Origin: DASWJZ01 sp963720705
GTDB taxonomy: Bacteria > Pseudomonadota > Alphaproteobacteria > Rhizobiales > Afifellaceae
Direction of reading: 5' to 3'
NCBI GenBank assembly: GCA_963720705.1
Contig: CAVRGJ010000005.1
Span: 496,001 to 560,000, forward strand
DNA: 64,000 nt
Of the stretch, positions 34,738 through 43,597 are shown piece by piece. Position 1 is the first letter of the stretch. Each line of letters begins with the position of its first letter. A program made the translations under genes and the position numbers. Below the pieces are notes generated by a model. That model saw only the letters and a list, made by a program, of their open reading frames with translations. It did not search any database and was not told the origin of the DNA.

Positions 34738-35332
34738 CGCGCTTCACAGCTACGCAATGCACCTTGATGCTGTCCAACTCAAACACAAAGATACGATCGG
34801 TGTGCCCTGGCACCGCCGAATTTGTGGAAATCTCGTCCCGCCTCCCAACTTCCTCATCGTGGATCACCACCACGTCGATGTAGTTGATGATGGAGATGAC
34901 TTCGACTAACCGCAGGCTTTGCTTAGGCTTTGTTCGAAGCACGTCATCAATGGCGATGGCGAGTGCAGCTTCGAGGGAAACTCTGATCTCGTATCTCGCA
35001 CCTTTCACCTTCCGGATGAAACCGACCACCGCTTGCGTCCAGCGGTTCCAGGTTTCCAGATTCTTCTCGATCGGTTGGGCCGACATGAACACCGCATAGG
35101 CGGTGGGCAACAGCCACTCCCAGTGCTCCACGAGATATGCAGGCCAACCCGCTCCTACGCCAATGTCTGCATGATCTATGGAGCCGCCAGGCAGCGCCTC
35201 TGCCAAGAAAGCTCGGACAGCCGCTTCAAATTCCGGCGCCCGATCTTCATCGACGCCGTAGGTCGCATCGATGATGTAAACCGACGTGGCGTTGGGCTGT
35301 TCACTCCCGGTGGACGCGGCTTGCTCGCTCAT
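34685..35332 (-). CDS. Hypothetical protein (215 aa) with an N-terminus shared with copy A
   Basis: It starts MSEQAASTGSEQPNA, like MNEQAASADDPPQ of the 64-aa protein, then continues with unrelated sequence: YIIDATYGVDEDRAPEFEAA, AYLVEHWEWLLPTAYAVFMS, ISIINYIDVVVIHDEEVG and DRIFVFELDSIKVHCVAVK. It looks like an intact protein of unknown family fused at the start to the duplicated small gene. It overlaps copy B's C-terminal frame. Confidence 0.65.
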   Translation of the reverse strand: MSEQAASTGSEQPNATSVYIIDATYGVDEDRAPEFEAAVRAFLAEALPGGSIDHADIGVGAGWPAYLVEHWEWLLPTAYAVFMSAQPIEKNLETWNRWTQAVVGFIRKVKGARYEIRVSLEAALAIAIDDVLRTKPKQSLRLVEVISIINYIDVVVIHDEEVGRRDEISTNSAVPGHTDRIFVFELDSIKVHCVAVKRDGTVVEVLRHPGADRER

Positions 35333-35390
35333 AGTCGTTCAGCATATGTTCTCGTTCCATGGAAGACAAGCTTCGCGAACGCCTCGTCTC

Positions 35391-35566
35391 ATGCTTGGGA
35401 TCAGGCTGACCATGCTGCCGCGTTGGGTGAAGCACGACTTTTGGCGCCAGTGCCAACCGCAGAACGACCGCGCGCGGGCAAAGATGGTGGAGGAAGTGAT
35501 CGCAGTGATTGATGAGACGGTCGATGTGGCGGAGAAGGAGAAGCCTGTCCGGTATCGGGGGTGGCG

Positions 35567-35570
<4 letters not shown>
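35391..35570 (+). CDS. Small protein coupled to the next gene (59 aa)
   Basis: From ATG 35391 it reads MLGIRLTMLPRWVKHDFWRQ followed by MVEEVIAVIDETVDVAEKEK. No family is recognised. Its stop overlaps the GTG start of the following gene by 4 nt, which supports coding. A later ATG (35412) is possible. Confidence 0.5.
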
Positions 35571-36741
<1,171 letters not shown>

Positions 36742-36758
36742 GGCATCCGCAGGTAGTC

Positions 36759-36908
36759 ATGGCCGATGTGAAAGCGGTAGCCGCGTCTGAGATCGCGATG
36801 GCGCTCGGTCGGCTGATACGAATGGCTGAACTGAACGGCTTGGAGCTTTTGACCTTCATGCTCGATCAGGCGCGACAGGAGGCTGAGCGGGACGCAAGCA
36901 GCAAATGA
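36759..36908 (+). CDS. Tiny protein (49 aa) coupled to the HEPN-like gene
   Basis: ATG 36759 to TGA 36908 encodes MADVKAVAASEIAMALGRLI followed by RMAELNGLELLTFMLDQARQ and a charged tail: two amphipathic helices. The stop overlaps the next start (ATGA). AGGTAGTC precedes the start. No family is known; a small partner or antidote for the downstream protein is possible. Confidence 0.65.
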   Translation: MADVKAVAASEIAMALGRLIRMAELNGLELLTFMLDQARQEAERDASSK

Positions 36909-37654
36909 AGAAAGCATGGCCAAGCAACCTCACGGTCGATGAGCGCATTCAAGTTGCGCGAGAACGCCTGCCGCAGATCGTCGACAATCTTCTAACACTG
37001 ATCCACCTCCACGAGACAAACCGCATTGTTTGCTATTCAGACACGCTCGCGTCGCAGATACACCGCTCCTACGCTGGCCATCACTTCAAGCTTTTCCAGC
37101 ACACCATGCTCAAAGGCGAAGCTCTGAGGCTCTGCACCCTTTGGGACGGAATATCGAAGCACCGAATGAGCTTGCCCACAATCGCTGCACTCATCGATGA
37201 CGATGCAGTCCTCAATGAGGTCCGGGTTCGAGCCACGGCCATCACGAAGGATCATCGGCACTTCGACGCTGAGGATGATGACCCTGAATTGCTCGCCTGG
37301 ATGATCGCGGATAGCGACAAGGCAGCGGAGGCGAGCGTTGCTAAGCGCGACGCGGCACTGCGAAAGGCAATCACTGACATTCGTGAGCTTGAGCAATCGG
37401 AAATTTTGCAGGCCGTTCGCCAATTTCGCAACTGGCACATGGCTCATTCTCTCGATAGCAAGGCGAAGGTTCAGCCGGACCTCCCCTACAAGTATGGCTA
37501 CGAAAGGACGCTGTTAGAGAGAACGATCCCCCTCGTCGACGATCTCTATCTGGGCGTCTGCCAGACAGGCTTTACTTGGAACGACAGCCGCGAGATGGCG
37601 AAGGAATATGCTGCGGCACTTTGGGACAGCTGCCTGTTCACAGGCATCAAATGA
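36905..37654 (+). CDS. HEPN/AbiU2-like protein (249 aa)
   Basis: All-helical and full length. RQFRNWHMAHSLDSKAK (about residues 178-194) holds the R-N-x4-H motif of HEPN RNase-like domains in the arrangement seen in AbiU2-type proteins, and a YAGHHFKLFQHTMLKGEALR helix lies earlier. AbiU2 belongs to a phage-abortive-infection pair; many relatives have no tested role. Coupled by 4 nt to a tiny gene. The identification is by motif only. Confidence 0.65.
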   Translation: MKKAWPSNLTVDERIQVARERLPQIVDNLLTLIHLHETNRIVCYSDTLASQIHRSYAGHHFKLFQHTMLKGEALRLCTLWDGISKHRMSLPTIAALIDDDAVLNEVRVRATAITKDHRHFDAEDDDPELLAWMIADSDKAAEASVAKRDAALRKAITDIRELEQSEILQAVRQFRNWHMAHSLDSKAKVQPDLPYKYGYERTLLERTIPLVDDLYLGVCQTGFTWNDSREMAKEYAAALWDSCLFTGIK

Positions 37655-37828
37655 AACCCCGGCCTTTCGACCGGGGCTGAGGGCAAATCATCACTCTGAG
37701 GTCAGCGACGCTTCAGCAGCAACTCTTGCTGTTGGTACTAGCCTCCGGCTGTCGTTACTGTGAATGAACGCAGTCGCCGCGTGTGTGATACTTATGCAAC
37801 ATTCTGTGCCCCGCCAGGAGCGCGCTAC

Positions 37829-37961
37829 AGCGCGTTGGGGCGATTTCCGGCGTCCGTTGGGGTCATTCCCGCGACACGCCGCCCAATCGCGCTCAGGGCG
37901 GGCAGGAGCGCGTTTCCCCCCTTTCCGGGGGTCAGGACGAGGGAAATCGCCCCAACGCGCT
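37829..37961. repeat. 20-bp perfect inverted repeat
   Basis: AGCGCGTTGGGGCGATTTCC at 37829-37848 is repeated in inverse at 37942-37961. CAGGAGCGCG and CGCGCTCCTG lie outside the arms. The 93-bp spacer contains no gene. The region between the HEPN-like gene and the 95-aa gene (37655-38138) holds nothing else recognisable. Confidence 0.75.
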
Positions 37962-38138
37962 CCTGCCCGCTCCTAGCGGGGCAGAAAGCGGAATATCTGG
38001 GATTGTAGAAGTCGAGGCTCTGCAATCATTAGGACTTTAACACTGTTCCACTTCCCCTCCTGGTACTCGTCACTGCAACGATGCATGATCGGCGCTAGTA
38101 CTATCGCATTCTGCGGTAGTCGAGTGATGGAGTTCAAC

Positions 38139-38426
38139 ATGGCAACGACTGTGAAGAAGCAAACGCCCGCGAAGAAACCCGCACCTGCGAAAGCGCCCGA
38201 GAAGGGATACCGCGATCACCTCGCCGGTTCGAGGAAAGGCAAGGTGCATGAGTGCTACGACAAGAGGGGAAGCGACGCTGCTTGGGTGCTGGGCAAGAAG
38301 GTCGGGTTGAAGGAAGGTACCTTGCGATCGTGGTTCGCTGCATGGAAGCGCGCCGATGCGAAGCTCGCTCCTAAGGCAAGGAAGGCAGCGACATCGAAAC
38401 TGGCTGCGGAAAAGTCAGCCCCCTGA
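38139..38426 (+). CDS. Small basic protein (95 aa)
   Basis: A Lys/Pro/Ala-rich tail (KKQTPAKKPAPAKAPEKGYR) precedes a compact core: GSDAAWVLGKKVGLKEGTLR then SWFAAWKR, which looks like a helix-turn-helix, and a second Lys/Ala tail. Such histone-H1-like tails occur in nucleoid-binding rhizobial proteins. DNA binding is inferred. Confidence 0.7.
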   Translation: MATTVKKQTPAKKPAPAKAPEKGYRDHLAGSRKGKVHECYDKRGSDAAWVLGKKVGLKEGTLRSWFAAWKRADAKLAPKARKAATSKLAAEKSAP

Positions 38427-38632
38427 ACGCCCCTCGATGCTTTTAGCAAAGGGCCACTCAACGAAGGCCGACAGCCGTTGCCAAGGGCAGAGCCGCCGAG
38501 GCGTTTCTCGACGGCTGCCCTACTCATGGGATGCCATTTGGGCGATTGGACTATCCCGTCAGGCGCTTGACCATCCCTGAACGGCCAGTTGGGCGGCTTT
38601 GTCACCGTGCGCAGCACTTCCGAGATGCGCCA

Positions 38633-39019
38633 TTACCCGGCGATGGAGTTGCGGCGACCGCCGCTCCTGGACTCGGCGGCGATGGGAGCTGACTCCTTGC
38701 TAAGGTTCTGCGCCGCTGCCATTGCGATCCTCGCCTTCACTGCGGACGTGTAGGCCGGCGAGCTGCTCGACGCGGTGAGAGCGGGCGATGTACCCGAAGC
38801 GGCGGTTGCATATCCGGCCAAATCAACGGCCACCATTGCGGATGTAGCCGCGATCAAGATTTCGCTCATGAGGTAGCGATCGTTTGGACATTGGTCTGGA
38901 AGCGCGCGCTTGACTTGCTCGATTGCGGCCAACAGAAGCAGGGACCCGCCATTTTGAGCCGCTTCATCGACAACGCGGCTGATCTCCCGCGAAACAAGCT
39001 CTGGCGTTTCGGCAACCAT
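38633..39019 (-). CDS. Hypothetical protein (128 aa)
   Basis: ATG 39019 follows GGAGAAAGGAAA. Helical start (ETPELVSREISRVVDEAAQN), a hydrophobic helix (GGSLLLLAAIEQVKRAL), another (MSEILIAATSAMVAVDLAG) and a Ser/Ala/Thr-rich region. No family is recognised. Confidence 0.6.
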   Translation of the reverse strand: MVAETPELVSREISRVVDEAAQNGGSLLLLAAIEQVKRALPDQCPNDRYLMSEILIAATSAMVAVDLAGYATAASGTSPALTASSSSPAYTSAVKARIAMAAAQNLSKESAPIAAESRSGGRRNSIAG

Positions 39020-39318
39020 TTTCCTTTCTCCGTCCCGAAGCGCTGCCGGTGCTGATCTCGGCGACGCGAAGTCACTACACTCGCAATTTCTAAGTTCACT
39101 CGATACGTCCGACAAGGCGTGGGGATACCTAACTTCCGGCGCGATGAGGTTGCTGTAACCATTCTCTTAACAGGCCGCCCTCAGGTCTTCCGCGCGGGAT
39201 CGAGTATCAGCCGAGATCGCATCCTGTCCGCGCTCCTCGATTGCTAATCCTATTCGTTCGCTATTTTTGGTTGTTTAGTGTACAGGAGCGTACAGAGAAT
39301 CCTGGCAGGAGACTGGAC

Positions 39319-39498
39319 ATGCCCGCTCATCAACAGCAACGACGCACGCCGCCTCAAGACATCGAGCACGCGCGGAAATACATTGCCGACCAAATCCTCT
39401 TGATCGAAAAAACGAAGGCCGAGGGTGGTGATACAGGGCCGCCGGAGAGAGTGTTGGAGACTTACCGCAAAATCCTGGGCCTTCTCAATGACGAGTGA
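39319..39498 (+). CDS. Small hypothetical protein (59 aa)
   Basis: ATG 39319 follows CAGGAGACTGGAC. A polar start (HQQQRRTPPQDIEH) leads into two helices (ARKYIADQILLIEKTKAE and ERVLETYRKILGLLN). No family is recognised. Confidence 0.6.
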   Translation: MPAHQQQRRTPPQDIEHARKYIADQILLIEKTKAEGGDTGPPERVLETYRKILGLLNDE

Positions 39499-39802
39499 GA
39501 TCTGCCGAGAGATTTGGTTGGCGTGACACCTTTTCCTTTCGCCGTTGTTCTCAGTTGACGGCGGGGACTCACTCTCGTGGACAGCGGCAAGATCGAATGT
39601 CTCAAATGGGTCAAAACACGAATTGGCGGGGTGGTATGGTCATCCGAAACCGGACCTGCCCGCGATCTTCAAGGTATGGAAGTCGCGTCAGGCAGACCAA
39701 GCGCGATCAATAGCACCGGCACATTGCCTACAGCATTGCTTATTGCCTTGGTTCCCCCAAGGTTCTGCAGCGCAGAATGTCCACTAAGTGTTTGATATCA
39801 AA
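39499..39802. other. Stretch without a gene
   Basis: Between the 59-aa gene and the tRNA fragment I see only overlapping short frames. If the tRNA fragment is an attachment scar, this would be the sequence originally downstream of the tRNA. Confidence 0.3.
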
Positions 39803-39853
39803 TGGCGACCCCGACTGGATTCGAACCAGCGACCCTCAGATTAGGAATCCGAT
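39803..39853 (-). repeat. tRNA-Arg(CCU) 3'-half fragment, likely attachment-site scar
   Basis: The minus strand has the anticodon arm TCGGATTCCTAATCTGA (anticodon CCT), then the variable region, T-arm GCTGGTTCGAATCCAGT and acceptor end CGGGGTCGCCA. The acceptor 5' strand and D-arm are absent. Integrative elements that use tRNA-Arg genes leave such 3' copies at one end. A decayed serine recombinase lies about 80 nt away on the 5' side. Confidence 0.85.
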
Positions 39854-39929
39854 GGGTCATGGAGTTGTTCTGAGCCCCAGCAGGTCATGGGCTGGGAGAC
39901 AGTTCTGACGCTACAAATCTCAGCGGACC

Positions 39930-40480
39930 AGCGGAATCCAGCAGGATAGCTCCGGCAGATAACGCTGGTAGCGTGCCCCCGCAACCACCTTTGCCGAACA
40001 AGCCGCCGCGTTGTCCAAGGCGGCCGTTCTGCTGTTCCGGCCCGCCGCGCGAAGCTCCACCATCCGCACTATTTCTCCGATGAGTTCTATCTCCAGGCCG
40101 TCTTCACCGCGGTGGACGGTTACGTACTCGATCAAGCTTTGAAGCTTTGAAGGATGGCAACCGCCTCGTCGTGGATCGCCGGCTCCGCAAGGGCGGCATG
40201 GAGCCGCTCGACCCCTTGCGGCGGCAGACCCGCGCCAGATTGGGATGCAGGCGAACCGCCGGCGCGGTATTTGGTCGAGCAGGCGTTGGAGTATATCTCG
40301 ACGCGCTGATAGCTCATCGAGCACGCTTGTAGGTTAGGCGCGCGCAATCCCTCTGCGATGCGTTGAATAGCCCGGCGAGCTTGCGCTTGACGCTGGCGAG
40401 CTCGGCCTCCTTCCTTCCAAACCGCCAGGTCCGGGTTGGGCGGCAGATTCGGATGCCTCGCCTGCTACACTTCGCGAGGA
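39930..40480 (-). pseudogene. Serine recombinase C-terminal remnant
   Basis: Pieces in several frames recall the end of zinc-ribbon serine recombinases: LRAPNLQ, then HAALAEPAIHDEAVAILQSF, VHRGEDGLEIELIGEIVRMV and CSAKVVAGARYQRYL. At least two frame changes and no catalytic domain remain. The family resembles that of the recombinase at the left edge. Confidence 0.7.
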
Positions 40481-40488
40481 AGTGTCGC

Positions 40489-41301
40489 TTAAGGCAACAT
40501 ATCCGAATGGATGGCGTCGACCTCAGCGGCGGAAAGCAGCGAGCGCAGCTCGGCGCCGCCCGCCATCAGTTCGGTCACCTCCCCTATGGATTTTTCCCCC
40601 TTGCTAAAAGTAGCGAGCGTCTCACCGCGCCTTAGAATCAGGAATTCGTCGCCCACGGAGTGCGCGTGATAGGCGTTGTGGGTGATGAACACCACTGCAA
40701 CGCCGCGCGCGCGCACCGTGTCTATCAACCGCAGAACGGTTGCCGACTCGCGCACACCGAGCGAGGCGGTCGGCTCATCCAGCACGAGCAAGCGCGCACC
40801 GAAATGAAGCGCGCGGGCGATGGCGAGGGCCTGGCGCTCGCCGCCCGACAGCGTGCCGACAATCTGACGGCCGTCGTTGACGCGGCTGATCCCCAATTGC
40901 TTGAGGCCGTCGAGGGCGATCCTGCTCGCTTCTTCCATGTCGAGACGAAGAAACGGCCCGCGGCCCTTGGTCGGCTCGGCGGCGAGGACAAAGTTGCGGG
41001 CAACGCTCATCAACGGCAATGTGCCGATTTCCTGATAGACGGTCGCGATGCCGTGTTCGCGCGCGTGTCGCGGTGACGTGAATTGGGTCACCTCACCATC
41101 GACGAGCACTTCGCCGCTTGTCGGCTTTTCGACGCCGGTCACGATCTTGATGACAGTCGACTTGCCGGCACCGTTCTCTCCCAGCAAACAGAACACTTGG
41201 CCGGGCATCACCCCCATGGTGAGGTTTGAGACCGCCTGAACACCGAGAAAGGATTTCGAGATATTGCGCAATTCGACGACAGGCGTCGCGGTGTTGGTCA
41301 T
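40489..41301 (-). CDS. Sugar-type ABC importer ATPase, single domain (270 aa)
   Basis: Walker A GENGAGKST, signature LSGGERQALAIARAL, Walker B LLVLDEPTASLG and THN for the H-loop. The A-loop/Q-loop pattern (IATVYQEIGTLPLMSVARNF) matches CUT2 sugar importers of the FrcA type, which carry one ATPase domain and act as homodimers. Last gene of a minus-strand operon, 2 nt after the permease. Confidence 0.93.
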   Translation of the reverse strand: MTNTATPVVELRNISKSFLGVQAVSNLTMGVMPGQVFCLLGENGAGKSTVIKIVTGVEKPTSGEVLVDGEVTQFTSPRHAREHGIATVYQEIGTLPLMSVARNFVLAAEPTKGRGPFLRLDMEEASRIALDGLKQLGISRVNDGRQIVGTLSGGERQALAIARALHFGARLLVLDEPTASLGVRESATVLRLIDTVRARGVAVVFITHNAYHAHSVGDEFLILRRGETLATFSKGEKSIGEVTELMAGGAELRSLLSAAEVDAIHSDMLP

Positions 41302-41303
41302 GG

Positions 41304-42365
41304 CTATCGTCCTATCGCGAAGCGACGGAGACGGTTGTTGGTTATCACGGCGAACAGCAACAGCAAGCCGATGAAGAGCTCGGTCAAATCTGCGTTCCAG
41401 CCGAGGAAGAAGACGCCCATCGAGACGATGCCGTAGGTGGTGGCCCCGAACACGGTCCCAAGCAGGACGCCGTAGCCGCCGGTGAGGAGCACTCCCCCGA
41501 TGACGCAGGCGGCGATGCCCGAGAAGACGTATTGGGAGCCGAGTGTCACGCTCCCATTCTGAAAGGTGTACGTCTCAATGATTCCAACGTGTGCGGCGCC
41601 GAGCGCCGTGCAGACGAAGAGGATGACTTTGACACGACTGGTCGGCACGCCGGCGAGGCGTGCGGTTTCGAGACTGCCCCCGGTCGCGTACGCCCAGTTG
41701 CCGAAAGGCGTGCGCCGCATGACATAGATTCCGAGCGCCGCGATGACGGCCCAATGTAGGAGCGAGATGTGGAACTCGTTCCACTTGAAGGCAAAAAGCA
41801 AGGCGGCCGTACCCGTCGACACCGCGGAGATGCTGCTCGAGCCGCTAAGCGCGATTGAGATCGCAAGGATGGCGCCGGTCACCATGAACATGGTCGCAAG
41901 CGTGACGATGAACGAGGGCAGCCGGGTGCGAACAACGATGAAGCCATTGACCAGGCCGACGAGAATGCCCGCCGCGTAGGCCGCGCCAACGCCAACCCAA
42001 GGGTTGAGGTCGAAGTAGCCCGTGCAGATGGCCACGATCATCGAGGCGGCGCCGACCATCGAGCCGACCGAGAGGTCGAACTCGCCGGCGATCATCAGCA
42101 TGGCAATCGGAATCGCGATGATGCCGAGGTCGGAAGCCGTATCGAGCCAGTAGGCCGTGCCGAGGACTGTCAGAAATCCGTTGTGACCGGCGGTGACGGC
42201 AAAAAAGATGAAGACGACAATCGCCGAGATGAGGGCGCCGGCCTCGGGTTGGGTGACCCATTGCGCGAAGCGTGACGGACGGCGGCCGCTGTCACGGCCG
42301 CCGTTGTTCGTATTTCCCGTCGAGGCAATCTGGCCGGAGATCGCGCCAGGTGCCGTCGAGGCCAT
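41304..42365 (-). CDS. Sugar-type ABC permease, CUT2 (353 aa)
   Basis: About eight or nine hydrophobic segments. AGEFDLSVGSMVGAASMIVA is the diagnostic GxxDLSVG motif of CUT2 permeases, with GLVNGFIVVRTRLPSFIVTL and YATGGSLETARLAGVPTSRV also typical. The ATG at 42365 starts MASTAPGAIS; a longer frame upstream overlaps the binding-protein gene and is unlikely. Confidence 0.93.
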   Translation of the reverse strand: MASTAPGAISGQIASTGNTNNGGRDSGRRPSRFAQWVTQPEAGALISAIVVFIFFAVTAGHNGFLTVLGTAYWLDTASDLGIIAIPIAMLMIAGEFDLSVGSMVGAASMIVAICTGYFDLNPWVGVGAAYAAGILVGLVNGFIVVRTRLPSFIVTLATMFMVTGAILAISIALSGSSSISAVSTGTAALLFAFKWNEFHISLLHWAVIAALGIYVMRRTPFGNWAYATGGSLETARLAGVPTSRVKVILFVCTALGAAHVGIIETYTFQNGSVTLGSQYVFSGIAACVIGGVLLTGGYGVLLGTVFGATTYGIVSMGVFFLGWNADLTELFIGLLLLFAVITNNRLRRFAIGR

Positions 42366-42393
42366 CGCCTGCGCTCCGCGTCGCAGCCGCAAA

Positions 42394-43392
42394 TCACTTC
42401 GCGCCGACAACGTTTGGGTATTGGTCGAACACGGCGCGGATCTTGTCGACATTGGTCTTGTCGACAAAGCTCGGGCCAGTCGCCACCTCACCCACCGGAG
42501 CCAAGCCGAACTTTGCATAGTGGTAGGCGAAGAGCACCCCGTAGTAGCCGTCGAGATAGGGCTGCTCGTTGATCAAGAACAGCATCTTGCCGTTCTTGAT
42601 CTGGTCAAGCGCAACAGAGGACAATTCCATTGTGCCGACAGAGACCTTGCCGGTCATCTGCATAGTATCGACGGCGGCGGTGGCGGCGGTGCCGACCGCG
42701 GCATTCTCAGTGAAGATCGCGTCGATGCCCGAATGACTCTGCATGAAGGCTCCGATGTCGCGTGCGACCTTGTTCTGGTCGGTCGAGTCAGCCGTCGGCA
42801 GCTCCAGATTCACCGACGCGATACCGAGCGCCTTGGCTTTGTCGCTGAGGCCGTTGCAAATCCTCTGCAAGTAGGGGTTCCCAGGGACGTTGATTACGCA
42901 GAGGATATTCTTGGCACCGTTGGCGTGAAGGCGCTCCGCGGCGCTGCTGCCAACCTCGGTGGGATCCTGCCCGACGTAGCCGAAAGCGCCATCGTCTCTC
43001 CACTGGTCGCGGCCCGATTGGTTGACGTACACCGGGATGCCGGCTGCGACGGCCTGCTTGATTAGCGGGTCGACGACCGAGGTGATGAAGTCGCCAACAA
43101 CAATCACGTCAGGATGCTGGGCGATGGCCGCCTGCATCGTGCGTGCCGAGGAGGCTTCAATATCGGCTTCGTCGATCGGAATGTAGTTGAGCTTCACGCC
43201 GAGCACCTTGGCGGCGTCGTTCGCGCCCTGGTAGAGCGGCGGGAAGAACGAGTCGTTCAAAGGTCCAGACACGAAGGCGACGGAAATCTGCTTGTCCTCC
43301 GCCAGCGTCGGCGAGGTCGCCAGTGCGCAGAACGAAACAGCAAACGTGACTGCGCCGATGCCCGATAGCAGACGCCCGGTCTTGTTCACCAT
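42394..43392 (-). CDS. Sugar-type periplasmic binding protein (332 aa)
   Basis: ATG 43392 follows GGGAGGACTAACC. A signal peptide ends near PTLAEDK. The Peripla_BP_4-type fold follows: SVAFVSGPLNDSFFPPLYQG, DVIVVGDFITSVVDPLIKQA, VYVNQSG, GIDAIFTENAAVGTAATAAV and GYYGVLFAYHYAKFG. It likely binds a pentose, hexose or polyol. It heads the importer operon, divergent from the hydrolase-GntR gene. Confidence 0.92.
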   Translation of the reverse strand: MVNKTGRLLSGIGAVTFAVSFCALATSPTLAEDKQISVAFVSGPLNDSFFPPLYQGANDAAKVLGVKLNYIPIDEADIEASSARTMQAAIAQHPDVIVVGDFITSVVDPLIKQAVAAGIPVYVNQSGRDQWRDDGAFGYVGQDPTEVGSSAAERLHANGAKNILCVINVPGNPYLQRICNGLSDKAKALGIASVNLELPTADSTDQNKVARDIGAFMQSHSGIDAIFTENAAVGTAATAAVDTMQMTGKVSVGTMELSSVALDQIKNGKMLFLINEQPYLDGYYGVLFAYHYAKFGLAPVGEVATGPSFVDKTNVDKIRAVFDQYPNVVGAK

Positions 43393-43512
43393 GGTTAGTC
43401 CTCCCTTCGAATTGCCCGGTCCAAACCCAGCGTTTGGCCGATCTGCCGCCCTCCGGACCTTCAAACTGGTCATTCGCTGTTGTCGGGCCAGCGCCGCTTT
43501 GGTAGGCTATTT

Positions 43513-43550
43513 CTCAGACAACGTCAATGTCATGGACGGCGATGTCTGAG
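43513..43550. promoter_or_regulatory. Inverted repeat in the divergent promoter
   Basis: CTCAGACA at 43513 and TGTCTGAG at 43543 are perfect 8-bp inverted copies 22 nt apart, between the importer operon and the hydrolase-GntR fusion. A dimeric regulator could bind here, possibly the fusion protein itself. Confidence 0.5.
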
Positions 43551-43597
43551 TGTTGTAGAAGCAAAACGCGGACTTCTGACCGATCGCCGGAGACAAG

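Noticed and set aside
42366..42518. Longer N-terminus for the CUT2 permease
   Set aside because: It would overlap the binding-protein gene and lacks a hydrophobic or conserved segment; the ATG at 42365 is adequate.
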